NCBI RefSeq assembly: GCF_030035675.1
Contig: NC_084483.1
Coordinates: forward strand, 5,165,501 to 5,229,500
Length of the DNA stretch: 64,000 nucleotides
Source of the DNA: Rhineura floridana
Lineage: Eukaryota; Chordata; Lepidosauria; Squamata; Rhineuridae
Direction of reading: 5' to 3'
The notes beneath the pieces were generated by a model. That model made no database searches and had not been told where the DNA came from. It worked only from the letters and a program-made list of their open reading frames with translations. The translations under genes and the position numbers were made by a program. This document shows positions 39,029 to 51,155 of the stretch, one piece after another (within the stretch, counting starts at the first letter, position 1; the number at the start of each line of letters is the position of its first letter).

Positions 39029-40196
39029 GAGATGTTTCTATTTGAGACTATGACAGTTTGGCAGTTGGATAGGGCTTGAATAGTTTTTGGATAGGTTTTA
39101 ATGCTTGAAGAGTGAACAGCGTTTTGTGGAGGGTGGTAGACAGGATAGATTCAACTTTTGATTATTATGTTGGGTTTTGATTGAGGAAGAGTGGAGATAG
39201 ATTAGGAATATTATAGAGTGGGAAGGATAGGTAAGATGTTAAGAGTTTAAAGACCTAGTAACTTAAGTGAAAGACTAACAGAAACGTATTGAAGCCATAT
39301 GCCTATGAAACAAAGTGAGGTTGCTCTTTTTAATAACATCTGTACTTAAATATTGTTTTGTTTTCACGCATGCGCGCCTTGTCATTGTCTACTCGCTAAG
39401 GGTGAATCAGATACATTTATCTGTGGTGGCGGCGAGTCCCTGACAGAGTGATACAGTATCAGGTTACATGGGCTCAACTCAGAGCTGTGGGCTTTAAAGG
39501 GACAAATTGCCACAGGGGAGTTCAGTCATGCCTGGCCCTGGGTGCAGTCTTTTTCTTTCTGAAGCCAGTGGCTTTTTTCTGCCAGAAAGTTCCATTGAAA
39601 CTTCACGGCAAAACCCAAAGAGTTACACTGCTGGGCCTGCATGTGTGAAACTGACAACAGAGTCTATCGGATGCCAAATCATAACAGCCTGGCTATCCAA
39701 GGAAAGGATCTCATTTTTCCAGCAACGAAATGTTGTTTAGGCTCTGGGAAAAGGTGGTATCTGTGAAAAATAACTACAGTAGATGTTTTAGACCCAGTGC
39801 AATAAACATGCAACAACTGTTTCTTTGTGGTCCTTTGAACTGAGTGACTGGAGTGAAAATGCCCTATATTTTTCTCCATATTAATCTAAAAGCACCCTCT
39901 GGTGGAAACATTAATCTCTGCATGGTATCTATAATTAAACTAGACAAAGCTAGGCATGCAGACCTGAGCATGGGTAATAAGGAAAAGAAGGTGGGTTTGA
40001 GAAATGATTGTTCGAATGATGTTGTGGTTTTTAAAAATTATTTTAAACATAACTGTGTTTTTATGCAACTTGATTCTACGCACATTTACGCGGAATGTGA
40101 TAAAAACGGAATGAGGGGAGAGTGAAAAAGACACGTGGGCTGGCCTCGCCCCCTCCTTCACGTTTCCCATTGCCTGTCTCCACTGCCTTCCATGGG
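39029..40196. other. No gene or named repeat recognised
   Basis: Unique-looking sequence. Short reading frames lack motifs. Confidence 0.4.
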
Positions 40197-40386
40197 GAGG
40201 GACCTTCTCCATGGTAGAGCACTTGCTTTGCACGCAGAAGGTCCCAGGTTCAATCCCTGGCATCTCCAGGTACGGCTGGAAGAGAAACCCTGGAGAGCAG
40301 CTGCCAGTCAGTGTGGACAACACTGAGCTAGAGGGACCATTGGCCTGATTCCGTCTAAGGCAGCTTCTTCTGTTCCTGTGCTTATG
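40197..40386 (+). mobile_element. tRNA-derived SINE (family 2), plus orientation
   Basis: The head has ccatggtagagcacttgctt and a B-box-like ggttcaatccc (near 40248). The body ctgccagtcagtgtggacaa and the ggaccattggcctgattccg segment match, in reverse, the copies at 43489 and 53985. Confidence 0.75.
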
Positions 40387-40946
40387 CATTGGGGAAGAAG
40401 ATACGCGGGAAGAGTGAGGTGGCACAATCAAATTCTAAACTGTATGAGGAGCCTACAGGAGTAGAGCAGCCTCCCTGCTACAGACCTGCTTGTCCAGCAT
40501 GTGGAGGTTGGTGGGGATGGGTGATGAGGACACGATGGAGGGGGCAGTGCCAGTGAGCACATGCCCACTCTTCCCTCATTCTGTGAGCCCTTTGATGTCA
40601 TTATGTTAAAGTCCTTTAAGTTTCACCAAACTGGGGCTTACTCCCAAGTTTGTCCACAGCATTTTTCAACCCTAAGCTTGTGGCTGGCTAGAGATTTTAA
40701 ATCAACGGGATGCTCTAGTATTCTCAGCTTTCTTGACTGTGCATACATTATCGTATATACATGTAGACAGTTGAAATGAATATTCAGACTGAATGGTGAT
40801 GTTTAATCATTTGTAATTGGAATGCTTGAACAAACATTTTTCCTTTCTATTTAATGTACTATAAAATATCAGCAAGGGATTTGTGTTTGTACAAGAGATT
40901 CTCCCAAAGAAGTAGCATTAATATGAGGTTAACTAGCTAGATATAA

Positions 40947-41253
40947 GACCCTCCGTGGCGCAGAGTGGTAAGCGGCGGTAACGCAGCCGAAGCTCTGCTC
41001 ACAGCCAGAGTTCGATTCCAACGGAAGGAGGAAGTCGAATCTCCGGTAAAAGGGGTCGAGGCCCACTCAGCCTTCCATCCATCCGTGGTCGGTAAAATGA
41101 GTACCTGGCATATGCTGGGGGGTAAAGAAAGGCCGGGGAAGGAACTGGCAATCCCACCCCATATATATGGTCTGCCTAGTAAACGTCGCAAGACGGCACC
41201 CTAAGAGTCGGAAACGACTCGCACTACAAGTGCAGGGACACCTTTACCTTTAC
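40947..41253 (+). mobile_element. Sauria-type SINE, copy 3
   Basis: Full structure with a near-perfect target duplication (ctagctagatat at 40933-40944 and 41254-41265). A-box-like tggcgcagagtgg, B-box-like gttcgattcc and a BovB-like tail are all present. Confidence 0.95.
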
Positions 41254-41519
41254 CTAGCTAGATATGATACGGTATAATTTGTAGCTGGTTTTTAATTTTC
41301 ATGGAAACGGTTCAAACCCCAGCAGTAGAAGAAGGGATAATATAATAATTTACACTCTGCACAATATAAAGGGATCTTGCCGAATATAAGCACAAGGATC
41401 TTTTGTGCTTTGTTGGGAATCCTGAGACTTTTTGATGACTATCTTTCCAATTCCCTTCATACATTGAATGGAGATTAGTGTACTTTTGCAGCTCAGAACT
41501 AAGGGCACAATCCAACTGC

Positions 41520-41860
41520 TATTTACACCGGGCTAAGGGGAGTTGGATATAGTGGACCTCTGGCTGAGCTGGCTGGGTCCTGGCTCAGCTGACCTGTGCC
41601 AGGCTACCCTGGCAGAAGTCCCGCATCCCGGGGACCCGGCTGGCTCAGCTGAGGGTCCGCTGGGAAAGCCCAGCCTGGTGGAAGGGGAGGCAGCAGAAAC
41701 TGATGGAAGACCTGAAAAAGGGGTGTCCTGGGGGCATGTTGGAGGAGGGGCCAGGGGTGGGCATAGGGTACATCCAAATCATATTCTGAATGCTCCTGCA
41801 GGTCCTGGTCCGGGCAAAAGCTACCCTGGGAAAAAGTCAGTCTAAGAAAATAATTGCAAT
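41520..41860. other. GC-rich unclassified block with degenerate repeats
   Basis: ctggctgagctggctgggtc-type words recur several times in 41560-41660. No reading frame with a recognisable domain is present. Possibly an old GC-rich DNA transposon. Confidence 0.3.
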
Positions 41861-42854
41861 GGAAATCAATGGAGTGTGCTTACTCCCCTTTTACTTTCTG
41901 GTCCCTGTGTGCAGCTCCCGGCTTCCGAACAGAGGCTTCCGAACAGCAATTGGATGCTCGCTGGCTCCTCTTGTGCTGACACTCCTGCTCCCATCTTCCC
42001 CTGAGTTTGATTACTCTGTAAGCTGTGACAAACCCCTTCCTCGCCACATTTCTCTGGTATCTTCATTCTCCACCTCTATCTTTTATTTGCCTTGTTAGAG
42101 AGTTTTCAGAAATGCTGTTACAAATGCAGATGTTCTGATACAAAGCTTTACATCCATGCTCTGATTTCCATGTGGCCTTGGAAAACCTCTAACTTTTCTG
42201 CAAACTGAAATCATAGTATTGGGCAAAACGAAAACAAACTGTAAGGGATATGACAGGGTGCCACCTAGTGGATTTTCAGTTAAATTTCATCCAGTTGTCC
42301 TGGAAACAGGGCCATTGAAATGCAAAGTTCTGCATTTTGCTCCAGTTTTTCAGGATTTTGCAAGAACTTTGGGGAGCTTTCTGCAAGAACTTTTTGGGGA
42401 CTTTGGGGGAGCTCTGCTGCTATCACTCCACAGGCAGAGGCCAGCAGAAGCTGGCAGGGCTGGGAGGAAGCATGCTACCATCCAATCCAACCCTCCCAGC
42501 CTAGTGCAAAGGGAATTTGGATTGCTCTGCCATTTCCCCATAGGCAATTTCTCTTGCAAGGTCAGACAAAATAGCCAGGTGGCTTAACATTCTTGCCTCA
42601 TAGTAGAATGCTCATAGTTTTTGATGAGTGCCAGTCTGCTGAAACATTTTCCAGAGTCAGTGGCACTCCACAGACCTATGCACACAGCTGAACATTAGCT
42701 GTAGTTGTTTTTTATAAATCTCACTGAATGAGGTAAGTGGGGATTTTTTATACTCTTTTCCAAAAAGAAACAGAAAAGTTGTTTTCCTCAAATGCAACAT
42801 TTCAGAAGGAAAATTCTCAGAAACATCTGTAGGGTACTTGTGAAGTAGAACTGA

Positions 42855-43014
42855 AAACCAGTTGCCGGAAGCCTCAGGAGGGGAGAGTGTTCTTGCACTC
42901 GGGTCCTGCTTGCGGGCTTCCCCCAGGCACCTGGTTGGCCACTGTGAGAACAGGATGCTGGACTAGATGGGCCACTGGCCTGATCCAGCAGGCTCTTCTT
43001 ATGTTCTTATGTTT
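42855..43014 (+). mobile_element. CR1-type LINE 3' end
   Basis: actgtgagaacaggatgctg, ctggcctgatccagcaggct and a terminal ttatgttcttatgttt form the same 3' end seen in minus orientation at 48440. Confidence 0.85.
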
Positions 43015-43364
43015 AGAAGCATCTTCCAGTTCTCAGGCTCTAGTATCACATATTTACAACTGAATAGAACGTAGAACAAATGATATCAGTACCTTGATCT
43101 AGAATTTAGCTCATTTCCCTCCTCATTGCAATAAGGTTGCAGCCTGGGCCAGAGTGGCTCCCCATGATCTCTGGGCCCTGGTAAAGTGTACCCTCCTCCC
43201 CCATTCTTGGGCCTGTTTGTGACTGACAGCTCTGGCTTACAAACAGTGAATAACTTCACTTATTCCACTATTTACAATCACAGTGCCATTGGGAAAGATG
43301 AAGAAAACCTTTCAATTGTCAATTGAGCAGAAAACAGATAAACAAAAAGCCTCAGACATAGGAA

Positions 43365-43480
43365 CAGAGCCTGGAAAAGTTACTTTTTTGAACTACAACT
43401 CCCATCAGCCCCAGCCAGCATGGCCACTGGATTGGGCTGATGGGAGTTGTAGTTCAAAAAAGTAACTTTCCCAAGCTCTG
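43365..43480. mobile_element. 116-bp hAT-type foldback MITE, copy 2
   Basis: Same 116-bp palindrome as at 1407, with an exact 8-bp target duplication CATAGGAA at 43357-43364 and 43481-43488. It inserted at the edge of the SINE to its right. Confidence 0.93.
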
Positions 43481-43665
43481 CATAGGAACAACATGGGAAG
43501 TTGCCTGTTGAGTCAGACCATTGGTCCATCCAACTCAGTATTGTCTACACTAACTGGCTGTGGCTCTCCAGAGTTCCAGATGGGGGACATTCTCAGCCCT
43601 ACCTGAAGATTTCTGCAGATTAGACCTGGGACCTTCTACATAGGAAGCAGATACTATAGCCTTTC
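43481..43665 (-). mobile_element. tRNA-derived SINE (family 2), minus orientation
   Basis: ttgagtcagaccattggtcc, ctggctgtggctctccagag and acctgggaccttctacatag are the reverse of the copy at 40197, including the B-box. Confidence 0.75.
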
Positions 43666-43991
43666 CCCAGATTGTTTTTTATTCATCACAATTCCTTATC
43701 ACTGCACACATTCTTCTGACATTTTGGAGATGACTTACCTAGGGACAATGACTTACCTACAATCTATACTATTTTCTTACAAATTGTCAGGGGGAAAAAA
43801 CCCAGGATGAAAAGCAATTTCTTCCCTGCAAACTATAGACTTCCTTGTGCACACATACAACAACCTAGATGCCTGGAATTCAGGAGGCCAATTATGCCTG
43901 CAAATTTCATCAAATTCTGCCAAGAAATAAAAATGTTATATCTGTCCCCTTTAAAAAACAAAACAAAGAACTCCAGCTGTAAGGACATTTA

Positions 43992-44141
43992 GTACAGAAC
44001 CCCCTGCACCACAAATAATTCAGCTGAGTTTTCCGCATTTGGGAAAATCGCTGGAGTCAGCACATCCAGACTGCAATGGATGAGTCTCACCCTGGGAAAA
44101 ACGCCTTCATGATCATGGTATCTCCCCTGACAGGTAGTTTT
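43992..44141 (-). pseudogene. U1 snRNA pseudogene
   Basis: On the minus strand CAGGGGAGATACCATGATCA, TCCCAGGGTGAGACTCATCC, GGATGTGCTGACTCC, CCCAAATGCGGAAAACTC and the Sm-site-like ATTTGTGG occur in U1 order. The 5' splice-site-pairing segment reads AAACTACCTG instead of ATACTTACCTG, and the last stem-loop is not recognisable. About 150 of the usual 164 nt are represented. Confidence 0.88.
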
Positions 44142-44199
44142 TTTAAAAAAAAGTTTTATGATTGGGAGAACTTAAATAATCTTAAAAAAAAAACATGTT

Positions 44200-44850
44200 T
44201 GCCAACCCTGTGCCCGCCGGAAGCCAAGAAATCCAGGCACACTCGGTTCTCTGAGCTTTTCTTTGTATTAAAGTTACAGCAACTGCAAAAGCCTTTCAAC
44301 TCATTCATCTAACTATGCTTTCTAAGAACTATTTCCCTAACTAACTCTGACTAAGCATGTCTTCAAGCCACAGACGTTGATGCAGCAAAGGGACCCACCA
44401 TTACGGGCCTCCTTAAGAGTGCTTGACTTTCACGCAAAGTCTCTGCGTCCCCCTTAACCCTGACTGTTCCTCTTTGTGCCTCAGAAGCCTTTGAGAACAG
44501 GGCAAAGGGGGCATGATCTTGGCTTCCCCCTCCAAATGGTGGGGGCTAGCAGTCTGTTCAGGTGTGGGAAACTGCTGGGCGCCTGCCTGGGGACCAGCAG
44601 CTTGGCAAGGTGACATCTCAGGCATGGGCAAAGGGTGTGTGTCCTTAACAGCAGTCTCTGCCAGCCTGTGCTGCACTTCCATGGGGGGCATGAGCAGAGG
44701 GGACTCAGCTGTCCAAGTTAGGGACTGGGACACTCTGTGAATCCATCCCGTTACCTACTCCCCCAGGTTCCCAGTCCAGGTACTCATCCTCTGATTCACT
44801 CTTGACTATCTGCCTCCCCTCTGCCTGGATCATGATGCCCTATAGCAATT
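44200..44850 (-). mobile_element. Possible LTR-retrotransposon fossil
   Basis: The minus strand shows a proline-rich gag-like reading segment next to a block resembling the end of a long terminal repeat. The assignment is tentative; no polymerase region is visible. It is a broken, partial copy of uncertain age. Confidence 0.3.
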
Positions 44851-45790
44851 TATTAAAAACTGATTGAATTATGAGGATAATTATGCCGACAGAGAAGGGG
44901 AGAGTAGATTTCTTCAAAGGTATCTAGGACATGTATTTTTTTTTGGCCAGTAATAGATGCTATGAGCCTGGTAACATGTTGATACAGATTAATAAGAGTA
45001 TGATAGTTTAAAGGATAAAGGTCTGAAACAGGAATACCATATTAAAACAATCTGAAAATGGCTCTCTGTGTTTGTGTGCTTATGGTTTGATTTGATCTAA
45101 TGTATTGTGTGCAGGTATATAGATTGCTATTGGGCAGACTGAATGCAGAACTGGATTGTTGTCGATACTGCGGTGATTGTAGGATGAACTCTTTACATGA
45201 AGGACTGCGACCAAACCAGATTATTTCAAACTAGGGGCTTTGCTCCTGCACCCCTTAACACACACAAAGACTCACCCCATGGACTGCCCCTTCAGGAATT
45301 CCCAAACACACACACCTAGGGACTCCCAACCCCCTCCCCCATCATGCTCCCCCACAGTCACACAGATATAATGGCCTTCTGGTGACTGGCCTGGCCTGAG
45401 GGCACTTAAATCCTTCTTGCCAGAAGCAAGTAGGCTAGATTAAATGTTCCCTACCCAGGTTCCATCTTTTAGCTAAGATTTCTATCTTAATTTCCAATCA
45501 GAGAAATGTTTTTGTTTGAATCGTATGCTCCAAGCAACTGTGGTTGATGCTTAATATATCATGCTTAATGACATCACTAGGCTCCACCCCTGTGACTTCA
45601 CTCAGGCCTGCCTCCATGACCCCTGCCCTTTAAATCTCAAGGTTTGGGATGCTTCTGATCTGGCAACCCTACTGAGTCAGTCCCTGCTCCCCAAGAAACC
45701 ACCTGAAATTTATAAGGTTGTTTTGTCCTTTTTTGTATCAGACATTCAACACTGGATATTAATGCCATTTTAATAAGTAAGGATCCACTC
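44851..45790. other. No gene or named repeat recognised
   Basis: AT-rich sequence with C-rich runs near 45240-45350. No supported feature. Confidence 0.4.
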
Positions 45791-45799
45791 CTAACTCTA

Positions 45800-46605
45800 C
45801 TTATCTGGGCATAGGAATGGAATAATCTGTTGTAGTTTCAGTTCTCTTAATTTGTAATTTTTCCAATCTTAAATTCAGTTCTCTCCATTGCCACCACACC
45901 AAAGAAGACTTGTGACACATATATGGAGTAATGTTATATTTATTAAAATATAACACATAGTCAATCATATTCAAATCATCCAATTAATTGTGTATCAAAT
46001 ACTTCGGGCAGGTGAGGCTCAACCTATCTGTGAGGGAATGGACCCTCCAATCCAGAAGGCAAGTCAGTCACATCAGACTGTAACTCCCCAGTCGAGGATG
46101 TGGGAAAACCTATCCCTCCTTGCTATTGGAGTCAGGTATGTGGTTCCAACCTCCACATCCTGGCCCTGCCGTACAGGCGTTCACCATGATGTGCAAGCCG
46201 GTCCCACATGGACACTCCCCAGATCCACACCAGACATTATGCCCTGATGGTTCCCTAGGGAGTGCCCTTTACCAGAATGCCTCAGCCGCCTCAATTTTTA
46301 ACTCCAATTACCTCACCTGCCTGAATTCCATGCCAGCCAAAACTGGAATCACCACAACCCTTCCAGGCAAGCCAATCGAATCAAACCAAGCAGTATGGAG
46401 TAGGCAAAACCAAAGAGATTCTGAAATCAGGATCTCCAAAAAAAAAATTCCTACTCAGCTCCATTTGGCGACTAGTAGAGCCCATACTGACAAGAGAGGG
46501 AGGGAGGGTGCCGCAAGGCAAAAAAGGCAAGTTTTTTTAGGAAGGAGCAGACTATTTATAGCTGCTCAGTCCCTCACTCAATTGGTCAAATTCCCCACCT
46601 GACCA
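45800..46605. other. Unclassified repeat-like block
   Basis: A block with uniform moderate GC and a TATAAATA on the minus strand near 46552. It could be the terminal part of an old mobile element, but I cannot name the family. The 160-codon reading frame at 46120-46602 has no recognisable domain. Confidence 0.25.
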
Positions 46606-46945
46606 CTTTATTTATTTATTTATTTATTTCATTAAACTTATAGACCGCCCCATAGCTGAAGCTCTCTGGGAGGTTCACAAGACAAGAAACATCAGAAAAA
46701 TACAATAGACATGTAACAATATAAAACAGATTAAAAGTTTAAAAAGTTAAAAAGTTAAAAACAATATCAACGCATACTAAACATATTAAAAAGCCTGGGT
46801 GAAGAGAAAAGTTTTAACCTGGCGCCGAAAAGATAGTAACGTTAGCACCAGGCGTATCTCCTCTGGGAGATCGTTCCACAGTTCGGGGGCCACCACAGAA
46901 AAAGCCCTCTTTGAAACCTTCGGGAACCTTCCCGAGCCTTCTCAA
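46606..46945 (-). mobile_element. L2 LINE 3' end
   Basis: TTTA repeats, gaccgccccatagctgaagc, a tttaacctggcgccgaaaag segment and tgggagatcgttccacagtt form the L2 3' UTR in minus orientation. Better preserved than most tails here. Confidence 0.8.
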
Positions 46946-46984
46946 CAATGGGGTGGCGGCAAACATGCCCCTGCACAAGGCGGA

Positions 46985-47361
46985 AACGCCATTTCCAAAG
47001 CAATTTGCAAATTTTTATTTAAAAAACCTCCTGAGAATTCTTCAGCATTTTAGTGAGAATTTCTCCTACTAAACACATTTTTGTATGCAGTTTTGACTAA
47101 TGTACACATTTTTGCAAACAATTTCTCATCATATTATGCATCTTTGTAGGTTATTTTCACTCATATATTCATTTTTATGCACACTTTCCCATACATATGT
47201 ATTTTTTTGCAAACATTGCTTAGTTGGCAAATGGCATCACAAAATTTGGAAAAGTACAAATTTTGAAGGGTGGCTGGGTTTTGGTTCTCATGTTGTTGGA
47301 TTTGTGGATTTGATAAATTTGGCTTTTAATGCAAACTGAATTGAATTTCTTCCCCATCCCT
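46985..47361 (+). mobile_element. hAT-like element with internal subrepeats, copy 2
   Basis: Ends TTCCCCATCCCT. The interior has repeated aaacacatttttgtatgcag-like and tgcacactttcccataca-like units spaced about 30-40 bp apart. Same family as 28131. Confidence 0.5.
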
Positions 47362-48076
47362 ATCTGGCAGTGAACCCTGCTGAATTCAATAGGGCTTGTT
47401 TCTGAGTAGACATAGTTAGGATTGTACTGCAATTCATGTCTAGAGTTTAGTTTTCATGTTTAGAGAAAATATTTGCATCTGGATTGGAATTGATTTTTTT
47501 GAAAAATATTTTTTTAAAGATGTTGTAAAGCTGTTCTTATTGTTTCATCACTTGCTTGCTGCCCTGAGTTCCTTTTTGGGGTGAGATGGTGGCAATGTAG
47601 CCAATATTGACAATTGCGACATGAAGGCTATTTTTTGCAGCAATTTAAAAGATTTCTAGGACAGGGAAAGTAGAAAATCTAAAGTGACAGAAAATGTAAT
47701 ACAGCAGCTTGCTGGAGATAGATAGAAAGAGAGTAAAAATGGGCTGACAATACAGAAAAGGGCTGAGAAAAGAGAAAGGAAATTTTGTTTCACTGTTGAT
47801 GGTTGCTTTGAGAGCAAATGTATAGGGTGATATCCAGCTAGTCATTCTCAGTGTAAAGCCACTGAAAACTCTATTGATTTCAGTGGGTCTGCTGTGAGTA
47901 TTGCTAACACTGAATATCATCACCCTAGAATTTTGTTCTTAAGGCAAACTTTGAGTATTGAGAAACTGGATATTAAATTATTGCTAGTCAAACAAAAGTA
48001 CAATATTCAGATTAAATGTGAATCTTTAAAATTGGAAGTTGAGAAGCAAAGTATTGAAGAACTTTTCAAGAACTAT
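47362..48076. other. No gene or named repeat recognised
   Basis: Nothing that I can support in this interval. Confidence 0.4.
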
Positions 48077-48255
48077 TGTGGTATAGTAATAAGAGCATTG
48101 GACTAGTAGCTGGGAAACCAGGGTTAAAATCCCCACTCATCTGGGTGGCCTTGGGCCAGTCATGGTCTCTTAGCTTAACCTAACTCACAGGGTTGTTTTG
48201 TAGATAAAATGGGGAGGAGGACTATGCACACTTCCTTGAATTCCTATATTGCCCA
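48077..48255 (+). mobile_element. MIR/CORE-like tRNA-derived SINE
   Basis: The tRNA-like head tgtggtatagtaataagagc with a B-box-like gggttaaaatcc is followed by ctgggtggccttgggccagt and a taacctaactcacagggttg segment, the typical body of amniote MIR-like SINEs. Confidence 0.75.
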
Positions 48256-48437
48256 GCCTGCCATCATTAATCAGTTATTGGTATAGGCAGAGAGAAATGG
48301 AGAGGAGAAGAAAGAAAGAAATGTAAGTAACTACTATACAAAAACTGAGAGAAGGCAAAGCAGCAGACCAGAGCATTTTGTAGAGTACAGCTGTGATTCA
48401 AGCCAATTCTAATTTATTGCTTATTATGATTCATTGC

Positions 48438-49955
48438 ATTAAGAACATAAGAACAGCCTGCTGGATCAGGTCAATGGCCCATCTAGTCCAGCATCCTGTT
48501 CTCACAGTGACCAACCAGATACCCATTGTGGGAAGCCCACGAGCAGGACCTGAGCGCAACAGCATTCTCCCCTCCTACACTTCACAACATCTGGTATTCA
48601 AAAGCATACTGCCTCCAGTCGTGAAGGCAGAGCATACCCATCAGAGCTAGTAGCTATTGATAGCCTCATCCTCCATAAATGTGTCTAATTCTTTTTTAAA
48701 GCCATCCAAGTTGGTGGCCATCACTGCCTCTTTCGGGAGTGAATTCCATAGTTGAACTCTGTGCTGCGTGTAGAAGCACTTTCTTTTGCCTGCCCTGAAT
48801 ACTCTAATATTTAGCTTCATTGGATATCCACATGTTCTAGTGTTATGAAAGAGGGAGAAAAACTTTTCTCTGTCCATTTTCTCCATGCCATTTTATGCAT
48901 TTCTATCATGTCATCTCTTATTTGACTTTTCTCAAAACTAAAATGCTGCAAAGCCAAAGGCTGCAATCTTTCTTCATAAGGGAATCGCTGCATCCTCTTG
49001 ATCATTTTGGTTGCCCTCTTCTGAACCTTTTCCAGCCCTGCAATATTCTTTTTGAGGTGAGGTGAACAGAACTGTTCACAGTATTCCAAATGGGCCTCAT
49101 CATAGACTTGTGTACAGGCATTATGGTATCAGCAGTTTTGTTTTCAGTTCCTTTCCTAGTGAGCCCTAGCATGGAATTTGCCTATTTCACAGCTGCCACA
49201 CACTGGGTCGACACCTTCATCAAACTATCCATGATGACCCAAGGTCTTGTTTCTGCTCAGTCACCACCAGGTCAGACCCCAAGAGCATATATGTGAAATG
49301 AAGATTTTTTGCTCCAATATGCATAGCTTTACACTTGTTCATTCAATTGGATTTGCCATGTTACCACCCATTCACTCAGTTTATAGAGGTCCTTTTGGAG
49401 CTCTTTGCATCCTGTTTTGTTTTAACAACCCTGAACAATTTAATATCATCAGCCATCTTGCTGCTCATTCTTAACTCTAGGTCATTATGAACAAGTTAAA
49501 AAGCACAGGTCCCAATACTGATCCTTGGGGGACTCCACTTTCTACATTCCTTCATTGGGAGAAATATCCATTTATTCCTACTCTCTGCTTCCTGTTTCCT
49601 AGCCAGTATCTGATCTGCAAGAGGACCTCTCCTCATATTCTATGATTGTTAGGCTTCCTCAGGGGTCTTTGGTGAGGTACCTTGTCAAAACCTTTTGAAA
49701 GTCCAAATATACTATGTCAACTGGATCACCTCTATCTCTATGCTTGTCAACACTCTCAAGGAATTCTAATAGGCTAGTGGGACAGAGAAGCCATGCTGGT
49801 TCTGCTTCAGCAAGTGTTATCCTTCTATATGCTTGGTTATTTTATCTTTAACATTACTTTCCACGAGTGTTCCCGGAATAGATGTTAAGCTAACTGGCCT
49901 ATAATTTCCAAAATTCCCCTTGGATCCCTTTTTAAAAATTGCATTGCATTTCATT
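48438..49955 (-). mobile_element. CR1 LINE, 5'-truncated
   Basis: The 3' end (agaacataagaacagcctgc) lies at the left edge. The minus-strand translation includes YCEQFCSPHLKKNIAGLEKV, QKRATKMIKRM, YEERLQPLALQHFSFEKSQI and LWNSLPKEAVMA, the CR1 RT C-terminal region. Frames are broken in several places. The copy runs to about 49955. Confidence 0.9.
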
Positions 49956-50813
49956 TTTTTAAAAGTCCATTTCAAAGATTAGCAGGAACTTTTAATATTG
50001 TTGCAGTTTTATCAAAAGGAAAATTTATCCTGAGCAGGATGCAAATACGTTCCCAGTCTTAATAAAGCCAAATTACCATTCTCGTATGAAAGTGAACTAC
50101 AAATTCCATAATGGCCAGGGATGGTGGGAGTTGTAGTTAAATTCCACACACACATTCCAAGAAGTAATTGGGCGCTGTTAGCTGCAAGATGCTGCTTGTA
50201 TGTCTTTTTATTTGTGAAAAAAGCATCCTTCGTCAGGGAGAACAGAAGAAACAAGTCATTTCTCTTTCATTCATGGAACTGGTACCCAGCCTGTCTAAAA
50301 AGGGTTGGCTTTTGTACTCAGGGGCAGAACTGGGGATACGGAGGCCCCCAATTTCCTCACAGAAATCAAGGACGGGCGTTTGCCTTTCTGAGCAATCAAT
50401 TCAATTTCTATTGTCTTTTGTAACAATGCCGCAAGATAGGCAAGCAGATTTTTTGATACATTATTTTAGTCAAGCACTGTAAATGCATACTCTGGCAGGA
50501 CTCAGTAAACTGACAGGCAACATTCACCACAGACATGGCTTCTTCTCTCCCATTTTCTCTCCCATGTAAATGGAAGATGACTGGATTCCATTTTATTACA
50601 TGCTGGAACCACTGGTGGCTGCTTGCTCCCTGTCAATGGGGTTGTGGAATCTGCTCCTGGCTGAAATAGACACTGTGATTTTAAAAGGATTGAAAGGAAT
50701 GTATTTATCTAACGTTTGTATTTATTGTTTTCTTTTTCTTTCTACTTTTAAAAGAAAAAAGAGAAAGAAATATGTTCTCACACACATCTTCGCTGGAATT
50801 TGATTACAAAAAG

Positions 50814-50880
50814 CCTTGTTTATATTCTCCTAATTCATTATTTAGGAGAATATAAACAAGGTCTCCTAATTCATTATTTA
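50814..50880. repeat. 20-bp perfect hairpin plus direct copy, abutting a SINE
   Basis: Arms 50814-50833 and 50842-50861 are exact reverse complements around an 8-base loop. The 19-mer tctcctaattcattattta at 50826-50844 occurs again at 50862-50880, immediately before the Sauria SINE. Confidence 0.95.
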
Positions 50881-50881
50881 A

Positions 50882-51155
50882 GATCCTCCGTGGCGCAGAG
50901 TGGTAAGCGGTGGTAACACAGCCGAAGCTCTGCTCACGGCCGGAGTTCGATTCCAATGGAAGGAGGAAGTCGAATCTCCAGTAAAAGGGGTCGAGGTCCA
51001 CTCAGCCTTCCATCCATGCTGGGGGGTAAAGAAAGGCCGGGGACGGAACTGGCAATCCCACCCCATATATACGGTCTGCCTAGTAAACGTCGCAAGATGT
51101 CACCCTAAGAGTCGGAAACGACTCGCACTACAAGTGCGGGGACACCTTTACCTTT
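50882..51155 (+). mobile_element. Sauria-type SINE, copy 4 (internal deletion)
   Basis: Same family as the other three but lacking about 30 bp of the body between ccatccat and gctggggg. An imperfect target duplication (ttcattattt versus ttcactattt) flanks it. Confidence 0.93.
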
